Assembly (NCBI GenBank): GCA_037953625.1
Contig: CM075649.1
Span: forward strand, 62,480,660 to 62,544,659
Length of the DNA: 64,000 nt
Direction of reading: 5' to 3'
Source: Crotalaria pallida
Taxonomy: Eukaryota; Streptophyta; Magnoliopsida; Fabales; Fabaceae
This document shows, piece after piece, positions 44,572 to 55,997 of the stretch. The first letter of the stretch is position 1, and each line of letters starts with the position of its first letter. Position numbers and translations under genes: made by a program. The notes below the pieces were generated by a model. It was not told where the DNA came from, ran no database searches, and saw only the letters and a list, made by a program, of their open reading frames with translations.

Positions 44572-46102
44572 TGTAAAATCAAATCTCCGATTAAGGTGGA
44601 TTAATTTTGATGATGACAATGTAATTAAATTATGGACTTAATTTGAAGAATGCAAGCCCAACAATAAAGAAGATCAAGTGGTTAGTTTAATTATTCATTC
44701 TCATTTATTCTTAATGTATTTTATTTATGAGAGTGGGTAGTTTAGGTTTTTATTCTCACATAAGGTCAAATAATATTCATGCATGAAAGGTTGAGATTAA
44801 AACCAATCAGACTTGAGAAGAGAATTGAAAACAATGTTAGAAAACTTAATTTTTCCAACATTGACCAATTCACTCGAGTGATTCTCAATTCACTCGAGTG
44901 ATTTATGAATTTTCAGTAATATAGCCGTTGGATAAAGTAAAAAGGCAACACTATCAGAGTTGACCCAAAAACACTCGAGCGTTTCCAAAAAAGACTCGAG
45001 AGATTTAGGTCTAACAGCAAATTTTTTAAACGTTAGAAGAGGACAAAAAGGGAGAATAACTTGGTTTTTCCTTCCTTTTTATCCCCTCACTTATATTCTG
45101 AATAGTGGCCATTATCCAAGATAACAAGCTTACATTCTATCATTGATTCTCTCTCTCTCTCAAGTGTTAAAATCATTTTCTCTCTCTAAACTCAACCAAG
45201 CATTCATCTTTATTATTTGTCTTAGTGAGTTAAGAGAGTGTGCTTCATTTGTAAGAGAATTATTTGTTGTAAAATTCTCAAACACTCAAACACTTTAGCT
45301 TGTTTAGAAAATCTTGGTGAGGTATCCAAGTACTTGGTGAGGTATCCAAGTTCTCAAGCCTTGGGAGGTTCTCAAGCACAAAGACTAAGAGGATTCTTAG
45401 CTTGGTGGGCTCTTGGAGGTTCCAAGGAGCTTAAGAAGAAGGGACTCTTCATCACCAAATCAAGTTGGGGTAGAAATTTCAAGTGTTTGGTACACTCTTG
45501 AAAAGGGTTAGGATTGAGTGAGGAATCTCAATTTATCCTTGTAATTTTTGCACTCTATATTGACTATGAACCAGGATAAAATTGGTGTTGTCTCTCTCTT
45601 TTATAGCTTTCTTAGTTTTCAAGTAAAACCAAACCCTAAGTTCTCTAGAAAGGGGCTTTTATAATTCTAGTAGCAATTGGTTGCAATTAACTTGTTTTCA
45701 ACTTGTTTTAACTTAGTTTAATTGCCCTCTACTTTGATTTATATCTGCCCTGGATTAGTCTTTAAGAAATTGAATCATTTTGCTAAATTTCTCTGAAACT
45801 GCTCCTTTCTGATCTGCATAAAACACTCGAGTGTTTTACAATTCACTCGAGTATTTCGTGGTTTTTCACTCGAGTGTTCTTCATTTTCACGCGAGTGTTT
45901 TTCAGGTTTTCTGAAAAACACGCGAGTGTTTTTAAATTCACTCGAGTGTTTTTAAATTCACTCGAGTAAATTGCCCAGTTTCAGAAAAACAAGCTTTTGA
46001 TCAATTATCTTTTAATTGCACCGAAAATTAGTCACTGTTGCTTCCATATTACTATTCACCCCCCCTCTAGTAATTGCTAAGCCCGCTTGTTGGTTTCCAA
46101 CA
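44572..46102 (+). mobile_element. Copia 3' LTR
   Basis: Complete 1,531-bp LTR, TGTAAAATC...CCAACA. It contains ACTCGAGT palindromes near 44868-45000 and a cluster of seven CACTCGAGT/CACGCGAGT motifs at 45820-45970. The open frame 45238-45501 lies wholly inside it and is not a gene. Confidence 0.9.
45820..45970. repeat. ACTCGAGT / ACGCGAGT cluster near the end of the copia LTR
   Basis: Seven motifs in about 145 bp, separated by AT-rich linkers, partly homologous to 42240-42350. Two variants alternate: the palindrome ACTCGAGT and the non-palindromic ACGCGAGT. Confidence 0.85.
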
Positions 46103-46213
46103 GATAAGTATTTTGTATTTTCTACTTCAAGATTGTTAGTTTGATATGAATTTTGCTTTGATAAGTATTTTGTATTTTCTACTTCAAGATTGTTAGTTTG
46201 ATATGAATTTTTC
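46103..46213 (+). repeat. 57-bp tandem duplication in the CACTA right arm
   Basis: Two near-identical 57-bp units start GATAAGTATTTTG at 46103 and 46160. The first begins with the copia target duplication, so the duplication was probably in the CACTA element before insertion. Confidence 0.85.
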
Positions 46214-46329
46214 TTATGAATTTTAGCTTGCTTAGGTTCTGTAATTGGGTTATTCTTCTGTGTAAAAAAGAAAATTTTTAATTTCATCCAACAGGGGATG
46301 TATATAGTATGTGGTAAAGAAAAAAAAAA

Positions 46330-46547
46330 GACTTTTAAAATCGGTTGTAAGAGTGACCGATTTCAAAAGTACTTTTGAAATAGGTCAAACGACCGATTTC
46401 AAAAAGTACTTTTAAAATCGGTCGTTATTTTGAAATCGGTCGTTTTGACCCATTTCAAAAGGTCCACTTTTAATACCACCATTTTCAACATGACCACAAC
46501 GACCGGTTTCAAAAGTCCAAAACGACTGATTTTAAAAGTACTTTTTC
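46330..46547. repeat. Right subterminal repeats of the CACTA element
   Basis: Repeated GACCGATTTC and GAAATCGGTC words, the counterpart of 21430-21760, leading to the right terminus TTTTTCCAGTAGTG. Confidence 0.75.
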
Positions 46548-46555
46548 CAGTAGTG

Positions 46556-47300
46556 AGCTAAAAGAAAAGTTAAAGATGAGGTTAACGGATTGAAAGATGG
46601 AGTGATGGACTATGTCCTTGATGGAAATGATAATGAATTGATAATGAGGATTGGTAATGGATTATGGTTGCATTCATGCATTGTTTGCTCCAGCTTGTTG
46701 AGATTTTTATGCTGTCTGTTGTACATGCTCTCTGTCGTGAAGGGTCGAGCGGAGGAAGCTCAGGAGGACCCACTTTTTTCGAAGCTGTGATGCCCGGGGA
46801 TATTGTTGAGATTAGCATGCATCACGCCATTAACAATAAGATTAATTACTTGAATAAAAAGGGTTTGACATATGTACTTGCATTTGTAAATTGTTATTAC
46901 TTGTGTCTGTTGTTTTTATCCACTATTCTTATCATTCGTTTTAACGTGATTAGCTATGACTTACTCCCTTGTTGCCCTTGTAGGTAATGGAGATCTTGTA
47001 TTCCAAGGGGAAGAGTAGTGTTGGCAAGGGATGTGGAATTCCCTTTCCAAATGGTGGAGTTTTGAGGACCATTCTCTGGGTTACGCTTAGTCTATTAAGT
47101 AGCTCGGAGTCAATTTTGTTTATTTTATAGTTTGAACTATTGTGTTATAAGTTGTAAAACTTCTATGTTTTATTCTGTAATGATGTTATGTACAAGTTGC
47201 TTCCGCTTTTGAAATGATCAAGTCCTAAACCTATTTTGGCGAAAAAAATTTCTCTACTTTATTTATAAGTAATTAAAGGTTAGAAAGTTGGGTCGTTAAC
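46556..47300 (+). mobile_element. Gypsy element E, end of the 5' LTR
   Basis: The sequence follows the CACTA end and leads to a gag gene. Near 47293 it reads GGGTCGTTAAC, close to the GGGTCGTTACA ends of plant gypsy LTRs. No clear primer site follows; the short stretch to 47343 contains a duplicated GTTAACTTTGAATA. Open frames at 46590-46987 overlap and match nothing I recognise. Assignment to E rests on position. Confidence 0.4.
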
Positions 47301-47343
47301 TTTGAATATAACTGTTAACTTTGAATAATAACACAAAGTAGCA

Positions 47344-48116
47344 ATGGCATCAAGACACGCTCGCCATACCGATGAATCTCTAGACTGTGTCGCTGCTATT
47401 TTGGAGCACCTGACAAATAGGAGCGACAACGGTCCATCTGAGTTCAAAGGGCTAGCCGAATTTAGGAAGTGTGATCCTCCGAAAATCTATGGTAGAGCTA
47501 ACCCTGAGGAGGCGCAAATCTGGATTCAAGAACTTGAGAAGATATTTCAGACCATTCCATGCGATGAGGAGTAGAAAGTCACTTATGTTGCTTGTGTCCT
47601 TGTGGGTCCCGCGGACAACTGATGGAAGTATAAAAAACAAGCCTTGGAGCATGAGAACAAAAAAATCACTTGGGAGGTCTTTGTGGAGAAATTTTATGAG
47701 AAATTTTTCCCTGAGGATGTTAGAAACAAGAAATTAATTGAGTTCCTGGAGCTGAAGCAAGGAGCCCTGACCGTTGGGGAATATGCTGCTAAGTTCGAAG
47801 AACTGATGAAGTATTCTCCATATTTCATGCTTCGCCCTGATGAGCATGCCAAGTGTGTTCGCTTTGAGAATGGTTTAAGGTCTGATATTAAACCATTTGT
47901 GAGTGGACAATGCATCCGACACTTTGCAACTCTGGTGCAACGCTGCCGTGTCACCGAAAATGATCTCAAAGCAAAGGCAGTGTATGAACAGCAGCAGCGC
48001 AGCCAGCAAAATTACGGTCCTCACTGTAATCATGGACGCCACAACCAACAAGGCAACCGTGGCAATGGTCCATATCACAACAAGGGGCAAGGAGACAACA
48101 AGGAGGGAGGGCAAAC
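47344..48116 (+). pseudogene. Ty3/gypsy gag of element E, first part
   Basis: Starts MASRHARHTDE. The retrotransposon gag domain reads FRKCDPPKIYGRANPEEAQIW, then WEVFVEKFYEKFFPEDVRNKK and LKQGALTVGEYAAKFEEL, typical of Tekay/Del-type chromoviruses. In-frame stops are TAG at 47572 and TGA at 47620; both fit single transitions from a glutamine or tryptophan codon. A basic, Q/N/G-rich linker runs to the insertion of solo LTR G at 48117. The gag would package element RNA; here it is inactive. Confidence 0.85.
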
Positions 48117-48279
48117 TGTAACATCCCGAATTTTAATTCTAAAAATAATTAGAATAATAGTAAGATTTGGAAGTAAGGACTATCCTAGAAGGGATTTAAA
48201 ATGATGGATTAGGAATTCTTTGAGTGCAACAAAGGAGTCAAGGAGCAGTGGCATCGAAAAGCAAATTTAAAGAAGACCA

Positions 48280-48347
48280 AATACTCGAGTATTGACAGAA
48301 ATACGCGAGTATTTCTGCCCCTGATGACACATTTCGCTTAAGCGAAA
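48280..48347. promoter_or_regulatory. Palindromes upstream of the LTR G promoter
   Basis: AATACTCGAGTATT (48280-48293), a near copy with ACGCGAGT (48303), and the 16-bp palindrome TTTCGCTTAAGCGAAA (48332-48347), about 20 bp before a TATA-like sequence. Confidence 0.6.
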
Positions 48348-48794
48348 ATTCTGCGATCTGCAAAAATAAAAAGGCACGTTGGGGGTCATTCAACCCCCCC
48401 AAACCCCCATTTCCGGTCCCAATCTTCTCTCCTCCCTCCTCCACGGCCTCCAGCCACCACCACCGCCTCCTTGGCCCTTCCTCTCTATCTCTCCTCTCTC
48501 TTTTCAATCGGAGCAGCCACCATGGCCGCCGATCGAACCACCACGGGCCACCATCATCATAGCCTCTCCCTTATCCCTTCCCCTCTCACATCCACGAGCT
48601 TTCTCTCTCTCTCTCCACGGACCTCACCGACGCCGTTATCGACCCGTGATCGTGCCGGACTCGTGTCGGGAACCTCGAACCTCGAAGCTCTTGCCTAGGT
48701 CCAGTCGCGATCGTTCCCGCTAACGAGGAGCAACACCGACGCCGTCATCGTCGCCGAGCTAAAATCCAGGTTCTATGTAAAAAAAAACCCCGTG

Positions 48795-50427
48795 GTAAGA
48801 GGGTTCGCATTACCTTTACTTAAGAAGTAAATTCTAGGATGCTATAGTGGTAGCTGAGAATAGGGTAATTAAAAAGTATGTAATTGAACCTTAGGGTAAC
48901 CCTCGTGGATATAAAGGAAGTAAATAAAATTGTTAATAGAAACCACACTTTAGGGAATAAAAGGAATGAGCGTAGAAGAAGGCCCGGAACGAATGAGCGT
49001 ATTTAGAATATTAAAATAGTTAGAATAAAACAAAAACGTGAGCAATCATAAAAATAAAACCATAGGGGAAGTAGAAGGACAAAAGGGTAAACGAAATAGG
49101 CAAAAGAGAGAATAGAATTAATGAATTAAAAGATAATGGGTAAAATAGTACCCGAAGAGTAAAGTGAGGTAAAGGAGGGACTAGTATAGGTAATAATAAA
49201 TACGTGTAGGACCGATTAGAGCAATAGGCGCAAAATAATGAATTAGATTTAAAAGAAAATAGGAAAAACGATAAGTGGATTAATAAAAAGCTAATAAATC
49301 GGAGAGAGAGTATGATGTTAGGGAAGTTAGAATAGAACGCTGAAATAAAATAGGAAACTAAGTGGAGTTAATAGGATAGTCAAAGAAAATGGAATTAATG
49401 AGAAAGGGATAAGGGGTTAAGTAATAATGTGAGTTAATAGAGTAGTTAAATAAACTGGAGACAAAGAATTAGGAATAATAAGTTAAGTAATAGTATAAAA
49501 TAAAGGAACCAAAGATATGACTAAGAAATAACAACGAGAACTAAAATATAACATATAGAAGCAAGTTAAGTAGAGTTGGATAAAATCGAGGGAAACTAAC
49601 AAAAATAAAAAGAGTAAAGTAGAAAATGTAGAAAAAATGTGATAAGTCATAAACGAAAACAAAGACCAAAAGATATAGATAAGTATAAAAGAAATACTGA
49701 AAATATAAGAAGAGAAAAGAGAAATAATTAAGAAAGAATAAAAGAGCACGGCTGATGGTCTATTGGACTCAGTCATAAAGAAAAGGAAAACGGCTGATGG
49801 TCTGTTGGACTCAGTCATAATAAAAGATGAACGGCTGATGGTCTGTTGGACTCAGTCATAATAAAAGATGAACGACCGATGGTCTGTTGGACTCAGTCAT
49901 GATAAAAGATAAACGGATGATAGTCTGTTGGACTCAGTCATAAGAAAAGGAAAACGGCTGATGGTCTTTTGGACTCAGTAATATAAAGGAAAACGGCTAA
50001 TGGTCTTTTGGACTCAGTCATATAAAGGAAAACGGCTGATGGTCTTTTGGACTCAGTCATGTAAAGTAAAAACGACTGATGGTCTTTTGGGCCCAGTCAT
50101 AATAAAGTCAAGTGGCTGATGGTCTGTTGGACTCAGTCATGAGAAAAAGGAATAGATAAAGAAAAGAAAAAGAAAAGGAAAAGGAAGAGAAGAAGAAAAA
50201 GAAAAAGAAAAAGAAAAGTGAATGTAGAAATAATAAGAGACCTGTTAAAAGATCAATAATTAAAAGAATGTGAGAATAAGTGAAGAACTAAAAGAGATTA
50301 ATTATATGAATAATTATGAATAAAATATATTAATAATTATGTAGGCTTGGTTATTTGCTATGTCTTCTTTTAGGATTTATCTTTTTAAGTTCTCTGTAAT
50401 GCTACCCTTCTTGCTATAGTTTTACAG
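48795..50427 (+). other. Predicted 5'-UTR intron in LTR G
   Basis: Donor GTG|GTAAGA at 48795, acceptor CTTGCTATAGTTTTACAG ending at 50427. The 3' end is almost the same as in LTR F (CTTGCTATATTTTTACAG). It encloses the minisatellite. Confidence 0.5.
49747..50144 (+). repeat. Minisatellite in LTR G, ten units of about 41 bp
   Basis: Unit built on ACGGCTGATGGTCTGTTGG followed by ACTCAGTCATAA and an A-rich spacer. Later units are about 39-40 bp. An AAAAG-rich purine stretch follows to about 50218. Repeats are direct with no unique spacers. Confidence 0.95.
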
Positions 50428-50815
50428 GTACGAAAGCGGAGCTTACACTCTAGCAGGCCGAACTGGAAACTCTCCACTACGTGGAGTGAATTTATGATAC
50501 CAAGAGGGGATTTTATTTCTAATTACATTAAAAACTGTTATTTTTGTAATTTATAATATGTGTAGTTATATGCCCTGAAACTGGTACTAATCGGGCGTTA
50601 GGATCTGAACTGGTTTTTATTCTGTTGAGTTTATGATTTTAAATAATTCTGGACTGACAGGTTTTTAGAAGGAAATTTTTGGGAAGTCCGAAAAACAGAG
50701 GAAACTCTGCCGGATTTTCGTAAAACCTTTCATAAGAAATCAAACAATAAAATGAATTTTCAAACTATGATTTTATTAAAATTTAAAATTAACCGATTAA
50801 AGTGAGGATGTTACA

Positions 50816-50907
50816 CCAACCAACTTGCCCAAGTGTAACCAGTGTCAAAGGCATCATGGTGGTAGAACATGTAGGGCTGTTAATCCTTGTTGATACCCAG
50901 AAAGATG
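50816..50907 (+). pseudogene. Gag of element E, zinc-knuckle remnant
   Basis: Continues the gag interrupted at 48116: LPKCNQCQRHHGGRTCRAVNPC, with the Cx2Cx3Hx4C spacing common in Tekay-type gag. It stops within a few codons and is cut off by the LTR of the Tat-like element at 50908; pol of E is not in the window. Confidence 0.7.
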
Positions 50908-51792
50908 TGATAGCCCAATTGTGAGGCCCAAGAGCAAAACCAGGCCCAAATCCGTTAGGCATATCAACAGCGCGGGACACATCAAAGAGCTACGAACGGG
51001 AAGTAGCGACGGAGAAGGGCGTACTTGGGCATGCATTCACGCACGAAGGCGCACCCCACCTTCAAAGAGCACACGAGCAGATAGAGAGCCACCCAACTCT
51101 CATGAAACGTGCAGCTTGCACAGGAAGCTAGAAGGGAATCTTTGCTCACCTCATCTAGACCCTTCCCAAGAGAGAGACGGAAATGGCGTGCCTTGTATGC
51201 CCCCCTTCCCCGGCCATTAATGGAAAGCTTGAAATGGCAAAAGGACAAACTGGTACCTGATAAAGAAGGAGGAAGGCAGCAACAAAGAGGGAAAAGCTGC
51301 GTGGACCAGCAGGTAAAGGGAAAAGGGGAATAACCAATGGGTAAAAGGGGCACTATATAAAGGTACCACCATCAATCAGAACACAGAGAACAACAACGGA
51401 AGAATACAGTAGCAAGACACTGAAACAATACACAAAACACATAGTTCCCTTCTCTAAGCCCTAGGGAAGGAACACTGAAGAGAGACAAGAGTGAGGAGCG
51501 TGGAAAGAGTGAGGCGAACAAAAGGGGGCACTCATTCCCTTATCCCACATCATTACGAAGAAATCTCACCACCATGGTCGACTTTCTACAAACATCAGCC
51601 CCGACTCCTACTGAAGAAGGCGTCATCTCCAACAAAGGCGCACCCTACCATAGTTAAAATAATAAGTAGCAGTGTCCCTTTGCTTGAAGCATCTGTAGTA
51701 CTTTTACGTCTTCGAGGCCTTAATTTCATTAAGTTTACGAACCCATTAATCTCTGTACAATCACATCTTTTCAATAAAAAAGATCTGAAACA
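50908..51792 (+). mobile_element. 5' LTR of a Tat/Ogre-like gypsy element
   Basis: Starts TGATAGCCCAATTG (50908; 50906 is also possible) and ends GAAACA at 51792 before the primer site; about 885 bp. It has a CCAAT box (51334), TATA box CTATATAAAG (51353-51362) and AATAAA near 51773. The 3' LTR is not in the window. GC content is higher than in the surrounding repeats. Confidence 0.8.
51353..51362 (+). promoter_or_regulatory. TATA box of the Tat-like LTR
   Basis: CTATATAAAG with CCAAT about 20 bp upstream; the transcript would begin near 51390. Confidence 0.8.
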
Positions 51793-51795
51793 ATT

Positions 51796-51813
51796 TGGCG
51801 ACTCCACTGGGGA
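51796..51813 (+). promoter_or_regulatory. Primer binding site of the Tat-like element
   Basis: TGGCGACTCCACTGGGGA three bases after the LTR end. From memory this matches the tRNA-Arg type site of Ogre/Tat-lineage elements; the tRNA assignment is not verified. Confidence 0.7.
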
Positions 51814-51817
51814 AGTT

Positions 51818-54020
51818 ATGGCTTCCAGTAGTGAAGGAAATGGAAATAGCAACATCCAGAAGGTGTTCATCGGGGCTGCTGCATAGGCGACTCCTCCCTC
51901 TCAAGCCTCAATCTCTGCGCTGGTGAATCCGGGAGTCACTCAGGGTGTCAGGAGACTGAACTTTAGCCCAGTCAACCAAGGGAGCGACAACGCCAACTCT
52001 CTATCTGACACTCCAGAAGATGACCAAGAGCGCCCTGAAGAAGAGCCCAGCAGCGAGAGAGAAAGATTTAGCCACATCAAGATCCCTCACGTGGAAGGAG
52101 ATCAAAACACTCAGGTGGTGATATCGGCTGCGATCCTCAACTCCCTGATGTCCAACCAGAGCGTGTGGGTTGACATGGTGGCAGAATACAAGGCGCAGTC
52201 CGCAAAGGCGAAAGAGGAGAATGAGGCCCTAAGCGCGAAACTGAGGGAAGAAGAGGAGGCGCGCAAGGAAGCAGAATTAGTAAAGACGAGAGCAAGGCTG
52301 GAAAGTGAGTTTCGGTATGAAGCACATGGGGAACGAGGCGGCATGGAGGACGCCCCCGTAACATAAGCATAACTAAAGCGCATTCTCCAGGCGCACAAGG
52401 AAGGAAATAACCTGGTAATAGACTTAAACCCTGCTTTTACTGCTGACGTAGTTGCCTATCGTTACCCCCCAGGATATACACCCCCTGCTTTTCGAAAGTT
52501 TGATGGAACCAAAAGTGCACGAGAGCACCTAATGACCTATGTGGATGATCTGGGAATTCATAGCGCAAACCATTGTTTGAGACTTAGGGAGTTTTCGAAA
52601 TCCCTCACTGGGCGTGCTTTTACTTGGTATTCCAAGTTGCGACCAGCCTCCATCCACACCTGGGAAGAGATGAACGTAGAATTCTGCAACAAATTTATGG
52701 AGGAAGAAGGCGCCATCCACATCATGGACCTGGGCCGTGTCAGGCAGCGGGCAGGAGAAGGCCTAGTGCCCTTCATCAAGCGGTACAGAGACAGAGCGCT
52801 CCACTACAAAGAGACCATTCCCGAGGCAGACCTGGTTTATGGGTGCATCAAAAGCATCGAAGACAGGTCACAGATATTCCTAGCGCTCAGTAAGATCACT
52901 ACCTTTTCTGAGCTACTGGGAAGAGCGCTTGATGTCTCGGAGGCAATGAGAAAGCAAGGCAAGAGAACCAAAGAACAGGCCGCCTTCGATGTGAACGTTG
53001 TGGATGACAGGAGGAAAAGGAGTTATAGGGCCATGCCACCTCCAAGAAGTTATGAGAAGAGGGAGACTCCGCCAAAGTTCCCAATATCTAGAGAGCTCAC
53101 GTACCAGTTGGTAAAGGAGTGGCTGAAGGAAGGCATCCTCACTGAAAGAGCAGAAAAGCGTCCACCGACTCGTCAGGAGTATGAAGACCCTGAGTTCTGT
53201 ATATTGCATAGGCAAAGGAGTCACGACACCATGGTTTGCTACGTCATCAGAGGGGTCTTCCAGAAACAATTGGCAGCCGGGAAGGTATTACTGCCGGAAG
53301 GCGACACAGAAGAAAGCCTGGGCGTTCGTCCTTTGCCTAGGCATGATGTAAATGTCATTCTGTCTAGCGGGGATGACCTCCTGGAAGAAATTGAAGAGGA
53401 GGAGATAGTGGAGGAAGAGCTAAGAAGGGGACTTGTGAAGACCAGGGGGTTCAGAGCCCTATTCGATCAGTTAAGGTTGGGAGCGGATGTGAGAAATGAA
53501 GCGGCGCACGCTCTGGCAAACATAATAGTAAGAAAAGGCGGCAACACCAGCGCCGCATATGCACCAGCGACCAGGGTGGCCAAGGTGCACGCCTCGATAG
53601 TAATGTTCAAGGAGCTACAACAGTCACATCCAGGATTTTGTCACAACAGACCGCTATACGTAGAGGCCGTGATCGAAGGCGTACGCGTAAGGCGTGCCCT
53701 TATAGACAACGGTTCAGGGGTAAACATCATCCCTACCTACATCTTTGCAAAGTTGGGAATACCTAAGGAAAGGCTCAAGAAAACAGAGACTGCACTAAGC
53801 ACCTTCAATGGGGGCTTGGTCACGGCAAGAGCGTGCGTCGTGATAAATCTGGAAGTAGGACCCATCAAGACGCTAAACACCTTCCACATTGTAGATGGGG
53901 ATCCCAGTTACCACATCTTGCTAGGCCGCCCCTGGATTCACTTTCATAGGTGTATCCCTTCCACATTGCATCAATGCGTGAAATCTATGTACAAGGGGCA
54001 GGACATCGAGATCCCAGCGA
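51818..54020 (+). pseudogene. Tat-like gag-protease with three stops, truncated
   Basis: ATG at 51818. The frame has TAG at 51884 and TAA at 52364 and 52370 and is then open to the insertion at 54021. Gag shows a coiled-coil-like charged region, then FDGTKSAREHLMTYVDDLG and FTWYSKLRP...TWEEMNVEFCNKFM. A derived CxxH...H...C motif (CILHRQRSHDTMVC) is near 53200. The aspartic protease active site is ALIDNGSGVNIIP near 53700, with LLGRPWIH near 53920. This order is that of the Ty3/gypsy Tat lineage. LTR sequence D cuts it after the protease; reverse transcriptase, RNase H and integrase are missing here. The final codons of the frame lie in the inserted LTR. Confidence 0.85.
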
Positions 54021-55997
54021 TGTAACACCCCGATTTGGAACTTAGAATTTTCACCAAAAATTTGCGCCCTTTTTTTTAATAATAAACATTTCCAAAGTCA
54101 GTTCATTTTAATTCTTTTACCAAAAAGGTTTTTATAAAACAATTTGATTCACTTGGTTTCAAATTATTTGATTCATAAACTTGCAACATAAAATTCCTTT
54201 CCAAAAAGAGATGTTACTAACTTATTTCCAAAAAGCTCCTTTTTGTGATCCCAAATTTATTCGATGGTTAACTGGCGGAAACACATTTAATTATTTAAAT
54301 GAACTTCATACCTAATAAAAAAGAACTTCTTTTATTCCATTTAAAATAATCCATATTACAACTGGGGTTACATTCGGGACAGATTAATCATGTCCTAATC
54401 ACCTTAAGATAGGATACAAAGCAAATACTATCCTATCTTATACTACAAGTCTTCATTGCCATCTCCCATCACAAGTGTCTAGAAGATTCCTCGATTGTCG
54501 CTTCTGCTTCCTCCTTGTATGTGCGTCATATCATGATCCTCTTCTTGTCTTAAGCTACCACTCCTTTATCTGCCATCTGTGGACATTGTTCCCCAATGTC
54601 CACAGGAAAGGGAAATAGAGAGAGTAAGCACTTCCGAACGATATTATCGTCGACGGCGTGGGCTTACCATGGGGGAATATTAAGACCACACAACATGTAT
54701 ATCATTATAACCATTACCTTATTGCAGTTGTTACCATAAAATCTTTTCCCGAAAAGGGTATACTTCTAAAAAACCATAGCCTTTAGTCTCTAAGTTTCAT
54801 ACCATCGGTAAATCAAAAGGGGGTACCATTACCAATGTTCAAGGTATGGTTATCACACAAGTTACATCTCCTCCACAAGTCCAACCATATCCTAGTTCGG
54901 AAAGCAGATGGGACGCACAGGAACCCTAACCACGCCGGTATCGAAGTCGGTAAACGAAAGGCGGTACCAGACGCCGGTGGTAAGTAAGATATCAAAATTC
55001 ATGTGACCAGATGCCGGTGGTCAACCAGATTTATTCCACAAAAGTTTCAAAAAACCAAAAACCTACCGACTTCTAATCCTCGTTCAGGTTCTCTCTCACC
55101 ATCTAGGATTTGCTCAAGGGGGTGACAGCACTTTCTCCAGTTGGCCTGCAGTCCTTGCCACGACGAAAGTCCAGATTCCAGTGAACCTTGCCATTGTAGT
55201 CCCGTCCCGCCTAGAGAAGTACTCGAGGCTTCTTGAAGTTTCACCGTCCTTGCCTTCCCCTATTGCAATCACCACTTGAAGGGGTTCCAGCCTCCAAGCA
55301 TACCTGAGTATCCGCAGATAAACAGGGTGTCTTTCCTCTCCACTACTTCACTCTCAACGCAAGGTTTAGAAAGGGGTTCCTAAATCTTTTAAATTATTGA
55401 AATGTTTTACTAAGTTAACCATTCCTAATTGTGGTCGACCCATTCTATCCACACTTCTAACGGGTCTCGACCGCTAAGGGATTGACTTATCACAGGCGCT
55501 TCCAAATTACAGCGGATTTCAAACTGAGCTCATAACCACGGAGTTTCCAGTCACGTGGCCGGCAAAACTTAATGATCAAGCACGTCACTTTGACAGTGCG
55601 ATCAGGGGATACATTTCAAACTTTTATAAATTTCCATAAAGATTCCGTATCAATTCCTTAACCATAAAGCCTTTAATCAATTCTCAAAATTATCCAATAT
55701 AACATCATATCAATCCATTAACTTCCAATAACCAGATTTTTAACATATAAGCCAGACATGTTATCATTATGCATTTAACAATATATAAACCTCATAATAA
55801 TAAAGCCAACATCATAATAAATCAGAATCCATAACATATACAATTGTTATAAAGGGATCGTGTTTTCGTATGAACGGCGGGACACACACACACAATTGCC
55901 ATTCTACTACTCACCCGGTAGATCCCTAGTTCCGACCTTTGAGATGATACGGAACGTCCTAATATTACCCTACATGCCACTATGTCTTCAGAAGGCT
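54021..55997 (-). mobile_element. LTR sequence D, partial
   Basis: Begins TGTAACACCCCGATTTGG at 54021 in the Tat-like frame; as this matches the inverted ends of family A (13333), it is read as the 3' end of a minus-strand LTR. It contains a copy of the conserved module (54815-55625). No primer site lies beside it. It is cut at 55998 by element F and probably continues beyond the window. Confidence 0.6.
54815..55625 (-). repeat. Conserved LTR module, copy in D
   Basis: Related to 5925-6545 and more distantly to the family A copies: TTACATCTCCTCC, CCTAGTTCGGAAAGCAGATGG, GTATCCGCAGATA, CCTCTCCACTACTTC, ACAGTGCGATCAGGGGATAC. Confidence 0.65.

Larger units (their letters stand above)
22922..46102 (+). 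mobile_element. SIRE/Maximus-like Ty1/copia element with nested array
   Basis: Both ends are defined by a perfect target duplication GATAA (22917-22921 and 46103-46107). Both LTRs begin TGTAAAATCAAATCTCC (22922 and 44572), and the right LTR ends in CA at 46102. Order: broken 5' LTR, gag, protease, integrase, reverse transcriptase, RNase H, an extra ORF, purine tract, 3' LTR. This order (PR-INT-RT-RH) is Ty1/copia. The long gag with two zinc knuckles and the extra ORF downstream of pol suggest the SIRE/Maximus lineage. Multiple stops and frameshifts make it defective. Confidence 0.9.
21405..46555 (+). mobile_element. Non-autonomous CACTA transposon, opened by a copia element
   Basis: The left end CACTACTAGAAAAA (21405) and right end TTTTTCCAGTAGTG (to 46555) are the usual inverted ends of plant CACTA (En/Spm) transposons. 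Both sides carry subterminal copies of GAAATCGGTC and GACCGATTTC. Without the copia insertion (22922-46102 plus one TSD) the element is about 1.97 kb, far too short for an autonomous copy. It contains a CT-rich leader and the last two exons of a Ulp1-like protease, but no transposase. The right 3-bp flank is AGC. The left flank was disturbed by LTR A2 and reads CGC before A2 or AAC after it, so the 3-bp duplication cannot be confirmed. Confidence 0.85.
48117..50815 (+). mobile_element. Solo LTR, family G, inside gag of E
   Basis: Starts TGTAACATCCCG at 48117, nearly as in family B, and ends GGATGTTACA at 50815; 2,699 bp. Flanks CAAAC and CCAAC match at four of five bases. Gag coding resumes directly after it, so there is no internal region. 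Inside: palindromes (48280-48347), TATA-like AAAATAAAAAGG near 48364, CT-rich leader, predicted intron 48795-50427, minisatellite 49747-50144 and an acceptor-exon (TTTTACAG|GTACG). Open frames in the leader (48379-48723) are low-complexity and not taken as genes. Confidence 0.85.

Noticed and set aside
46590..46987. Overlapping frames between the CACTA element and gag of E
   Set aside because: Two phases overlap, no motif found; position fits the end of an LTR.
49747..50144. CRISPR-like regular repeats
   Set aside because: Direct tandem repeats of about 41 bp without unique spacers, inside a plant LTR; a minisatellite.
51491..51817. Possible coding start upstream of the Tat-like gag
   Set aside because: The open frame runs through the LTR end and primer site, so it is transcribed leader; the ATG at 51818 is the plausible gag start.
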